Source: Arenicola marina (lineage: Eukaryota > Annelida > Polychaeta > Arenicolidae). Taken from it: a stretch of DNA of 64,000 nucleotides. Below, piece after piece: positions 1-11,300 of the stretch; position 1 is the first letter of the stretch, and each line of letters opens with the position of its first letter. The DNA is taken from the NCBI GenBank assembly GCA_964019135.1, contig OZ025258.1, positions 2,232,001 to 2,296,000 on the forward strand, given 5' to 3'. Below the pieces are notes generated by a model that had not been told where the DNA came from, ran no database searches, and was given only the letters and a program-made list of their open reading frames with translations. Both the position numbers and the translations under genes were made by a program.

Positions 1-1910
1 TATAGTGAACCACTAGATGCATCATTACTCTTTGGCCTAGGGTAGTGTACGGGGGTACAGTTAGGTATTCTGTATAGTGAAACACTAGATGCATCATTAC
101 TCTTTGGCCTAGGGTGGTGTACGGGGGTACAGTTAGGTATTCTATATAGCGAAACACTAGATGCATCATTACACTTTGGCCTAGGGTAGTGTACGGGGGT
201 ACAGTTAGGTATTCTATATAGTGAAACACTAGATGCATCATTACTCTTTGGCCTAGGGTGGTGTACGGTGGTACAGTTAGATATTCTGTATAGTGAAACA
301 CTAGATGCATCATTACTCTTTGGCCGAGGGTAGTGTACGGGGGTACAGTTAGGTATTCTGTATAGTGAAACACTAGATGCATCATTACTCTTTGGCCTAG
401 GGTAGTGTACGGGGGTACAGTTAGGTATTCTATATAGTGAAACACTAGATGCATCATTACTCTTTGGCCTAGGGTGGTGTACGGGGGTACAGTTAGATAT
501 TCTGTATAGTGAAACACTAGATGCATCATTACTCTTTGGCCTAGGGTGGTGTACGGTGGTACAGTTAGATATTCTGTATAGTGAAACACTAGATGCGTCA
601 TTACTCTTTGGCCTAGGGTAGTGTATGATGGTGCAGTTAGGTATTCTGTATAGTGAAACACTAGATGCATCATTACTCTTTGGCCTAGGGTAGTGTACGG
701 GGGTACAATTAGGTATTCTATATAGTGAAACACTAGATGCATCATTACTCTTTGGCCTAGGGTGGTGTACGGGGGTACAGCAAGATATTCTGTATAGTGA
801 ACCACTAGATGCATCATTACTCTTTGGCCTAGGGTAGTGTACGGGGGTACAGTTAGGTATTCTGTATAGTGAAACACTAGATGCATCATTACACCTTTGG
901 CCTAGGGTAGTGTACGGGGGTACAGTTAGGTATTCTGTATAGTGAAACACTAGATGCATCATTACACCTTTGGCCTAGGGTAGTGTACGGGGGTACAGTT
1001 AGGTATTCTGTATAGTGAAACACTAGATGCATCATTACTCTTTGGCCTAGGGTAGTGTACGGGGGTACAATTAGGTATTCTATATAGTGAAACACTAGAT
1101 GCATCATTACTCTTTGGCCTAGGGTGGTGTACGGGGGTACAGCAAGATATTCTGTATAGTGAACCACTAGATGCATCATTACTCTTTGGCCTAGGGTAGT
1201 GTACGGGGGTACAGTTAGGTATTCTGTATAGTGAAACACTAGATGCATCATTACTCTTTGGCCTAGGGTGGTGTACGGGGGTACAGTTAGGTATTCTATA
1301 TAGCGAAACACTAGATGCATCATTACACTTTGGCCTAGGGTAGTGTACGGGGGTACAGTTAGGTATTCTATATAGTGAAACACTAGATGCATCATTACTC
1401 TTTGGCCTAGGGTAGTGTACGGGGGTACAGTTAGGTATTCTGTATAGTGAAACACTAGATGCATCATTACTCTTTGGCCTAGGGTAGTGTACGGGGGTAC
1501 AGTTAGGTATTCTATATAGTGAAACACTAGATGCATCATTACTCTTTGGCCTAGGGTGGTGTACGGGGGTACAGTTAGATATTCTGTATAGTGAAACACT
1601 AGATGCATCATTACTATTTGGCCTAGGGTGGTGTACGGTGGTACAGTTAGATATTCTGTATAGTGAAACACTAGATGCGTCATTACTCTTTGGCCTAGGG
1701 TAGTGTATGATGGTGCAGTTAGGTATTCTGTATAGTGAAACACTAGATGCATCATTACTCTTTGGCCTAGGGTAGTGTACGGGGGTACAATTAGGTATTC
1801 TATATAGTGAAACACTAGATGCATCATTACTCTTTGGCCTAGGGTGGTGTACGGGGGTACAGCAAGATATTCTGTATAGTGAACCACTAGATGCATCATT
1901 ACTCTTTGGC
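1..1910. repeat. 72-bp minisatellite array
   Basis: About 26 head-to-tail copies of a 72-bp unit with few substitutions. A marker variant (gcgtcattac followed downstream by tgtatgatgg) occurs near 596 and again near 1676. The interval is 1080 bp, or 15 units, so a block of about 15 units was itself duplicated. Because 72 is a multiple of three, long frames stay open on the minus strand with a 24-residue period. Two minus frames are open at once, so this alone is not evidence of coding. The array may run left of the window. It lies at the 3' side of the secreted-protein gene. Confidence 0.95.
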
Positions 1911-1964
1911 AGTGTCTGGGGCCCGGTCTGGGGTGCAGACAAGTAGTTTCCTGGTGTGGAGGTG

Positions 1965-2034
1965 TTAAGGGTGACACGGGCACTCCTCAGCCCCATCCCA
2001 GCTTGCGTATTCAATACACCATCTCTCATAGTAG
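1965..2034 (-). CDS. possible terminal exon of the secreted-protein gene
   Basis: Read on the minus strand just left of the N gap, one frame gives a protein-like tail containing YYERWCIEYASWDG and EECPCHP before a TAA stop at 1965-1967. An AG acceptor lies just upstream (CACACAG then AAAG). The phase-1 frame expected from exon 10 instead gives a different peptide (STMRDGVLNTQAG), which runs on into the 72-bp array as in-frame 24-residue repeats. Which frame is real cannot be settled, because exons may be missing in the gap. The Cys- and Trp-rich tail looks more like a natural secreted-protein end. Confidence 0.3.
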
Positions 2035-2064
2035 ACCTTTCTGTGTGCTGATTTTTTTTTCGGT

Positions 2065-2264
2065 NNNNNNNNNNNNNNNNNNNNNNNNNNNNNNNNNNNN
2101 NNNNNNNNNNNNNNNNNNNNNNNNNNNNNNNNNNNNNNNNNNNNNNNNNNNNNNNNNNNNNNNNNNNNNNNNNNNNNNNNNNNNNNNNNNNNNNNNNNNN
2201 NNNNNNNNNNNNNNNNNNNNNNNNNNNNNNNNNNNNNNNNNNNNNNNNNNNNNNNNNNNNNNNN
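2065..2264. other. assembly gap (200 N)
   Basis: Exactly 200 N, so probably a placeholder of arbitrary size. The right edge opens directly into a duplicated exon-10 donor copy (2265 onward), which suggests the gap hides further tandem copies of that junction. Confidence 0.98.
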
Positions 2265-2330
2265 GGCTTACCGCTGGGGTCCATGCCGGGGGGGGGGCTT
2301 ACCGCTGGGGTCCATGCCGGTGGGCATCAT
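2265..2330 (-). repeat. tandem copies of the exon 10 end plus its 5' splice site
   Basis: The plus-strand string ggcttaccgctggggtccat occurs twice, at about 2265 and 2298. On the minus strand each copy reads as the end of exon 10 (ATGGACCCCAGCG) followed by the donor GTAAGCC. The right-hand copy is contiguous with the exon. The left-hand copy abuts the N gap, so the array may be longer than seen. Confidence 0.75.
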
Positions 2331-5300
2331 GTCGCTGCCGGCTGGCGTCATCATGTCGCGCAGTGGCTTCAGACACGACTCGATTCCTCGTTCCTGAGCT
2401 GTAAGTAACATTAAAACGAGGATCATCACACACATTGCTCACGTTTTACTCGGGTCTAGGATCAAAGCCGTAGGAAGGGTTTCATAGTGGTACGGCCACG
2501 GGTAAGCGTTCAAAGGGCACAACCCTGCTAGAGGGTCCAGAGGATCCCCCCTCATCCCAAGATAATGTCTATAAGTGAAGGTCCCAAATGGCCCCTTTGT
2601 AAAGCATTTTTAGCTCGGTAAAGAAATTAACTTGTTTAAGCTAATTGATTATGTATACAATTATAATTGGCTATGTAGCTTTCATAACTTGTAATGGAAT
2701 GTTGCGATTGTAATAACCACATCAGATACCAAGAAAGCGTTGGATATTAGAAACTGGCAAAATAACATGCTGATCCATTCACTTAGAACCTAGAGCCTGC
2801 CCAGTTCCTCCAGGTATTCATACATAACCTGTGACACTAGCTGGCCTGCCCAGTTCCTCCAGGTATTCCATACATAACCATGTTACAGTTAGGCTACACA
2901 TAATATAGAAGTGGGGGTTGGGGTCCACACCTAAAATGGCGTACAGCTTGCATAGAACATTGGAACAGAATGAAAACAAGACAATTAGCGCTATCTAGAA
3001 CCTGGCGAGGTTACCTTCATGCATAAGCTCCTCCTTCTTCTCCTTCAGGTATTTGTCGAAGCAGTACTTCCGGTACCAGACTGACCCTGTAACATGGTAT
3101 AGACAAGTCAAATCTAGGGTATTATCGCCCCCACGTGCTCGTGCTCTTACGTCATGCTTCATAGACATGTATACTGTCTGGATGTTGATAATTTACTGTG
3201 ACTTGCCTACCAGTTGTCGTCTCTTACCATAGTAACTGCGGCATATCTCATCCCCTGTAAAGACAAAGGTAAAGAACAATTACATTATCACACATCGTTG
3301 TGAACACCCACCGTGATGATACCCACAACATGGCAATGAGGAGAATCAACAGGTACGACCGACAGCTGAGTGTCACGTCATATGGTGCAACCGAATAATA
3401 TACACAACTATCGCTACTTGGGAGTAAAGCACATATCAGACCTTGGGGTTTGTATAGAGGTCATCGCATGAGACTAGCCCTGATTGGTGGAGTGCTTACC
3501 GTACATGACAGCTCTCGTGATGAGCTCGTGGCCATCAATAATGACCGCATTGGCTCCCATCTTCACTTCCCAGAATGCCTCGCGAAAGGCATGGACGGCG
3601 CCAGGCAGGTTGTCGCCTGGGAACATAGACACAAAGTGGGATCAAAACCGTCAAGTGAACGCTCTGCGGTCAATAAGGAAGATTTTATTGGAGGAAGGTC
3701 GGGTTCAAAAACCGCCGTGAGAGGACTAGAGTGACGTCACTGAGGTCAGTGTGGTGTCTGACCTGTGCCGTGAGAGGACTAGAGTGACGTCACTGAGGTC
3801 GGTGTGGTGTCTGACCTGTGCCGTGAGAGGACTAGAGTGACGTCACCGAGGTTTGTGTGGTGTCTGACCTGGGCCGTGAGAGGACTAGAGTGACGTCACT
3901 GAGGTCGGTGTGGTGTCTGATCTGCGCCGTGAGAGGACTAGAGTGACGTCACTGAGGTCGGTGTGGTGTCTTACCTGCGCCGTGAGAGGACTAGAGTGAT
4001 GTCACTGAGGTCGATATGGTGTCTGACCTGCGCCGTGAGAGGACTAGAGTGACGTCACTGAGGTCGGTGTGGTGTCTGACCTGCGCCGTGAGAGGACTAG
4101 AGTGACGTCACTGAGGTCGGTGTGGTGTCTGACCTGCGCCGTGAAAGGACTAGAGTGACGTCACTGAGGTCGGTGTGGTGTCTGACCTGCGCCGTGAGAG
4201 GACTAGAGTGACGTCACTGAGGTCGGTGTGGTGTCTGACCTGGGCCGTGGGAGGACTAGAGTGACGTCACTGAGGTCGGTGTGGTGTCTGACCTGTGCCG
4301 TGAGAGGACTAGAATGACGTCACTGAGGTCGGTGTGGTGTCTGACCTGGGCCGTGGGAGGACTAGAGTGACGTCACTGAGGTCGGTGTGGTGTCTGACCT
4401 GGGCCGTGGGAGGACTAGAGTGACGTCACTGAGGTTTGTGTGGTGTCTGACCTGGGCCGTGGGAGGACTAGAGTGACGTCACTGAGGTTTGTGTGGTGTC
4501 TGACCTGGGCAGTGGGAGGACTAGAGTGACGTCACTGAGGTCGGTGTGGTGTCTGACCTGTGCCGTGAGAGGAGTAGAGTGACGTCACTGAGGTCGGTGT
4601 GGTGTCTGACCTGGGCCGTGAGAGGACTAGAGTGACGTCACTGAGGTCTGTGTGGTGTCTGACCTGTGCCGTGGGAGGACTAGAGTGACGTCACTGAGGT
4701 CGGTGTGGTGTCTGACCTGCACTGTAGACCCCGCCGGCGCCGTTGAAGAGGACCGCCTGCAGGCCGGTGTACACGTCCAGGAACTGGCCGAGGAAGGTGT
4801 ACAGCTCCTGGTCCGTCAGGTCTGCGGACAACAGGCAACACGGCTATAGCACTCCGAGACAGCCTCACATGATAAGGGGCTCCATGGTTGTCTATCACAA
4901 GTACACAGTGGAATGTTATCTGACGGGATCTGTAGGCCCACAGCTCATTGATGGTATTATTCTACTGGGAGGTCCACAGAAAATTAATAACTATCAACAC
5001 TATGGCAATTAAAATGGAGCCTACCCTTAATTGAATAACCTTCATCTGCAATAAACATTGACAAGTACAGTAAATAATCAGTCCTTTAAGTTAACGGGTT
5101 GCCCGGTATCCCACAATCCTTTACCGGCTTCCCGCTTGAAAGGTGACCGATGCTTGGGCGGCTTCCATTCCCACCGAGGCAGCTGAAAGTAACAAGCAAG
5201 GCACCTCAGTCAGCAAGGAATCAGCACTCCATCCCCCAGTCAGCAAGGAATCAGCACCCCGACCTCCCGTCAGCAAGAAATCAGCACCCTACCCCCAAGT

Positions 5301-8300
5301 TAGCAAGGAGTCAGCACCCCACCCCCAGTCAGCAAGGAGTCAGCACTCCACCCCCCAGTCAGCAAGGAGTCAGCACCCCACCCCCCAGTCAGCAAGGATT
5401 CAGCACCCCACCCCTAGTCAGCAAGGAGTCAGAACCCCACCCCCAGTGGTGCTGATTTGCCCAGTCAGCAAGGAGTCAGCAAACCACCCCCAGTTAGCAA
5501 GGAGTCAACACCCCAACCCCAAGTCAGCAATGAGTCTGCACCCCCCCCCCCGCTGTCAGCAAGGAGTCAGCACCCTCACCTCCTGTCAGCAAGGAATCAG
5601 CAACCCACCCCCAGTCAGCAAGGAATCAGCACCCACCCCCAGTCAGCAAGGAATCAGCACTTCCACCCCCAGTCAGCAAAGATTCCGCACCCCCACCCCC
5701 AGTCAGCAAGCAGTCAGCACCCCACCCCCCCAGTCAGCACCCACACCCCCCAGTCAGCAAGCAGTCAGCACCCCACCCCCCAGTCAGCACCCCGCCCCCC
5801 AGTCAGCAATGAGTCAGCACCCCACCCGCCAGTCAGCACCCCCACCCCCCAGTCAGCAAGGATTCAGCACCCCACCCCTAGCCAGCAAGGAGTCAGGACC
5901 CCACCCCCAGTAGTGCTGACTTGCCCAGTCAGCAAGGGGTCAGCAAACCACCCCCAGTTAGCAAAGAGTCAACACCCCACCCCCAAGTCAGCAATGAGTC
6001 TGCACCCCCACCCCCTGTCAGCAAGGAGTCAGCACCCCCACCTCCTGTCAGCAAGGAATCAGCAACCCACCCCCAGTCAGCAAGGAATCAGCACCCCCAC
6101 CCCCAGTCAGCAAGCAGTCAGCACCCCCCCCCCAGTCAGCACCCACACCTCCAGTCAGCAAGCAGTCAGCACCCCACCCCCCAGTCAGCACCCAGTCAGC
6201 AAGCAGCCAGCACCCCACCCCCCCACCCCCCAGTCAGCACCCCACCCGCAGTCAGCAAGGAGTCAGCACCCCACCCCCAGTCAGCAAGGAGTCAGCACCC
6301 CACCCCAGGAGTCAGGACCCCATCCCCAGTAGTGTTGATTTGCCCAGTCAGCAAGGAGTCAGCAAACCACCCCCAGTTAGCAAGGAGTCAACACCCCACC
6401 CCCAAGTCAGCAATGAGTCTGCACCCCCACCCCCTGTCAGCAAGGAATCAGCAACCCACCCCCAGTCAGCAAGGAATCAGCACCCCCACCCCCAGTCAGC
6501 AAGCAGTCAGCACCCCCCCCCCCCAGTCAGCACCCACACCCCCAGTCAGCAAGCAGTCAGCACCCCCCCCCCCAGTCAGCACCCACACCCCCAGTCAGCA
6601 AGGAATCAGCACCCACCCCCAGTCAGCAAGGAATCAGCAACCCACCCCCAGTCAGCAAGGAATCAGCACCCCCACCCCCAGTCAGCAAGCAGTCAGCACC
6701 CCACCCCCCCCCCCAGTCAGCACCCACACCCCCCAGTCAGCAAGCAGTCAGCACCCCACCTCCCAGTCAGCACCCTCACCCCCCAGTCAGCACCCCGCCC
6801 CCCAGTCAGCAATGAGTCAGCACCCCACCCCCCAGTCAGCACCCCCACCCCCCAGTCAGCAAGGATTCAGCACCCCACCCCTAGCCAGCAAGGAGTCAGG
6901 ACCCCACCCCCAGTAGTGCTGACTTGCCCAGTCAGCAAGGGGTCAGCAAACTACCCCCAGTTAGCAAGGAGTCAGGACCCCACCCCAAATCAGCACCCCC
7001 ACCCCCCAGTCAGCAAGGATTCAGCACCCCACCCCTAGCCAGCAAGGAGTCAGAACCCCACCCCCAGTAGTGCTGATTTGCCCAGTCAGCAAGGAGTCAG
7101 CAAACCACCCCCAGTTAGCAAAGAGTCAACACCCCACCCCAAGTCAGCAATGAGTCTGCACCCCCACCCCCTGTCAGCAAGGAGTCAGCACCCCCACCTC
7201 CTGTCAGCAAGGAATCAGCACCCACCCCCAGTCAGCAAGGAATCAGCACCGCCCCCCCCAGTCAGCACCCACACCCCCCAGTCAGCAAGCAGTCAGCACC
7301 CCACCCCCCAGTCAGCAAGCAGTCAGCACCGCCCCCCCCAGTCAGCACCCACACCCCCTAGTCAGCAAGCAGTCAGCACCCCACCCCCCAGTCAGCACCC
7401 CCACCCCCCAGTCAGCAAGGATTCAGCACCCCACCCCTAGCCAGCAAGGAGTCAGGACCCCACCCCCAAGTCAGCAATGAGTCTGCACCCCAACCCCCTG
7501 TCAGCAAGGAGTCAGCACCCCCACTTCCTGTCAGCAAGGAGTCAGCACCCCCACCTCCTGTCAGCAAGGAGTCAGCAAACCACCCCCAGTTAGCAAAGAG
7601 TCAACACCCCACCCCAAGTCAGCAATGAGTCTGCACCCCCACCTCCTGTCAGCAAGGAATCAGCACCCACCCCCAGTCAGCAAGGAATCAGCACCCCCAC
7701 CCCCAGTCAGCAAGCAGTCAGCACCGCCCCCCCCCAGTCAGCACCCACACCCCCCAGTCAGCAAGCAGTCAGCACCCCACCCCCCAGTCAGCACCCCCAC
7801 CCCCCAGTCAGCAAGGATTCAGCACCCCACCCCTAGCCAGCAAGGAGTCAGGACCCCACCCCCAAGTCAGCAATGAGTCTGCATCCCCACCCCCTGTCAG
7901 CAAGGAGTCAGCACCCCCACAGCCTGTCAGCAAGGAGTCAGCACCCCCACCTCCTGTCAGCAAGGAATCAGCAACCCACCCCCAGTCAGTAAGGAATCAG
8001 CACCCCCACCCCCAGTCAGCAAGGAATCAGCACCCTCCCCCCCACCCCCAAGTCCTGGTTCACGCTTCGTTATATTCCTCCACCCATGAGTTATACCAGT
8101 GAGGGGAAGCTTGGCCATACCATTGTCGTTGATTGAGTTTATAGCAGAACGGGCAATAACCGAGCGGGTATCTGTCACCCAGACGACCTGCCGCCTCACA
8201 CAGCACACACGTGCCTTCCGCAAGAAGAATTCTCTGCAGTTTAACTTCATGGTAACATTTTACATTTGGACCATTAGCATCACCATGACAGCGGACAGTA

Positions 8301-11300
8301 CAAGGTGCCACTCCAATCCCCACTCCTATTTCTTCGTAGCGTTATCCGCCGAGCATGGATGAGCTTTGGTGCCATGTAGAAATCACAATGATGTATTATG
8401 CCTCCATCTGAACATTAAAACTGAGTATTGAAATAATAATTTGGGATTGTTAGCACCATTTATGAAATGTCTGAATGGACATTCGCATTACGAGGGCGGA
8501 CTTAAGATGGTCAATGTCTTCATGTAATTTAGTGTTTACTGTCTTCAGTTTCCCGTGTAATCAGTCCGGGTACTTATGTTCAAGGGGTCGGGTTGGGACA
8601 AGCCAAAGAACCGATCCGCCATGGCACCAAGGAGGCGATGCTACTCTTTATTAATGTCAGTCATGCATTGTTGGTAAAATAAACAAATCAATCAAAAATG
8701 AAATTAATCAAAAGTCTATACCAATTATAATGACAGGGTGACATTATTTTTTTTAAATTGCGGAACATATCTAAAGTGGCCCCTAATTTTAGAAGTGTTC
8801 GTTGGCTTACAACGCGACGGACATATATGGGAACCTAAATTAGTTAAGTAGCCTAGCCTATAAACCCACCGCCCACATGCCACCATTGTGAACTCTGGGG
8901 TTCACGTTCATTGTGCGGGTTGTGACAATGCCCCCCCCCCCCACCAACCACCCCCGTACAGACACCTATCGGTCCACGCTAGAACGTAGCTAAAGTAAAT
9001 TAATACTTGGCTGTAATTGAAGTTGTCCTCGGCAGGCCCCAGGCACGCTGCCCACACCTCAGTGAGTTTCCCACTGGTGTCTACAAAGATACGCCTCCTT
9101 GGCAAATATTGGCCTCAGGCTCTTTGCATGGCTGACGAGACTTAAATGCGACTGAATCAGTTCCAGAAATAGACTGTGTCAATCTATGGAATATCTTATA
9201 TAACGTCGTGCAGGCAGGGCACGTTGACCTTCCAGTGACCCGCCAAACTGCTGTCGGCATGCGACATCTCGCTGACATCCCGCGAGACCCAATGTTTAGC
9301 ACGAAGATTATTTGAGGTTTTCGTGGCACCAACATAACATAATAACACTCATTTTTGCAACTGTCGCGTTATACGACGACCCAGTCTCAAACCTGGGTTG
9401 CTTTATGGTAGTACATCGTCTTGTTGAAAGAGGGCAATAACAGCCTTGTCAGGAGGTAATCATGCAAGGGAGGAATCAGCCGATGTCTAATGGTGTCTAA
9501 TGGTGTCTAATGATGTAATAGGGCATGTGACTTCAGTGTCTAAAAGGCCGCACCCAGCACGTCCTGACGTGTCTAGAGGGCGGCACCCAGCACGTCCTGA
9601 CGTGTCTAGTGGGCGGCACCCAGCACGTCCTGACGTGTCTAGAGGGCCGCACCCAGCACGTCCTGACGTGTCTAAACGGCCGCACCCAGCACGTCCTGAC
9701 GTGTCTAGAGGGCGGCACCCAGCACGTCCTGACGTGTCTAGTGGGCGGCACCCAGCACGTCCTGACGTGTCTAGAGGGCCGCACCCAGCACGTCCTGACG
9801 TGTCTAGAGGGCCGCACCCAGCACGTCCTGACGTGTCTAGTGGGCGGCACCCAGCACGTCCTGACGTGTCTAGAGGCCGCAACGAGCACGTCCTGACGTG
9901 TCTAGAGGGCCGCACCCTGCACGCCCTGACGTGTCTAGAGGGCCGAACCCAGCACGTTCTGACGTGTCTAGAGGGCCGCTCCCAGCACGTCCTGACGTGT
10001 CTGGAGGGCCGCACCCAGCACGTTCTGACGTGTCTAGAGGGCCGCACCCAGCACGTCCTGACGTGTCTAGAGGGCCGCACCCAGCACGTCCTGACGTGTC
10101 TAGAGGGTAGCACCAAGCACGTCCTGACGTGTCTAGAGGGCCGGGCCCAGCACGTCCTGACGTGTCTAGAGGGCGGCACCCAGCACGTCCTGACGTGTCT
10201 AGAGGGCCGCACCCAGCACGTCCTGACGTGTCTAGAGGCCGCACCCAGCACGTCCTCACGTGTCTAGAGGGCCGGGCCCAGCACGTCCTTACGTGTCTAG
10301 AGGGCCGCACCCAGCACGTCCTGACGTGTCTAGAGGCCGCACCCAGCACGTCCTGACGTGTCTAGAGGGCCGCACCCAGCACGTCCTGACGTGTCTAGAG
10401 GGCGGCACCCAGCACGTCCTGACGTGTCTAGAGGCCGCACCCAGCACGTCCTGACGTGTCTAGAGGGCCGCACCCAGCACGTCCTGACGTGTCTAGAGGG
10501 CGGCACCCAGCACGTCCTGACGTGTCTAGAGGCCGCACCCAGCACGTCCTGACGTGTCTAGAGGGCCGCACCCAGCACGTCCTGACGTGTCTAGAGGGCC
10601 ACACCCAGCACGTCCTGACGTGTCTAGAGGGCCGCACCCAGCACGTCCTGACGTCTCTAGAGGGCCGCACCCAGCACGTCCTGACGTGTCTAGAGGCCGC
10701 ACCCAGCACGTCCTGACGTGTCTAGAGGCCGCACCCAGCACGTCCTGACGTGTCTAGAGGGCCGCACCCAGCACGTCCTGACGTGTCTAGAGGCCGCACC
10801 CAGCACGTCCTGACGTGTCTAGAGGCCGCACCCAGCACGTCCTGACGTGTCTAGAGGGCCGCACCCAGCACGTCCTGACGTGTCTAGAGGGCCGCACCCA
10901 GCACGTCCTGACGTGTCTAGAGGGCCGCACCCAGCACGTCCTGACGTGTCTAGAGGGCCGCACCCAGCACGTCCTGACGTGTCTAGAGGCCGCACCCAGC
11001 ACGTCCTGACGTGTCTAGAGGGCCGCACCCAGCACGTCCTGACGTGTCTAGCGGGCGGCACTCAGCACGTCCTGACGTGTCTAGAGGGCCGCACCCAGCA
11101 CGTCCTGACGTGTCTAGAGGGCCGCACCCAGCACGTCCTGACGTGTCTAGAGGGCCGCACCCAGCACGTCCTGACGTGTCTAGAGGGCCGCACCCAGCAC
11201 GTCCTGACGTGTCTAGAGGGCCGCACCCAGCACGTCCTGACGTGTCTAGAGGGCCGCACCCCAGCACGTCCTGACGTGTCTAGAGGGCCGCACCCAGCAC

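Noticed and set aside
5143-7876. Ser/Gln/Pro-rich mucin-like frames on the plus strand
   Set aside because: Three plus frames are open with the same composition, opposite to the gene whose intron this is.
9081-9335. Extra exon of the secreted-protein gene
   Set aside because: The best-looking peptide has no AG acceptor with a pyrimidine tract and meets a stop soon after.
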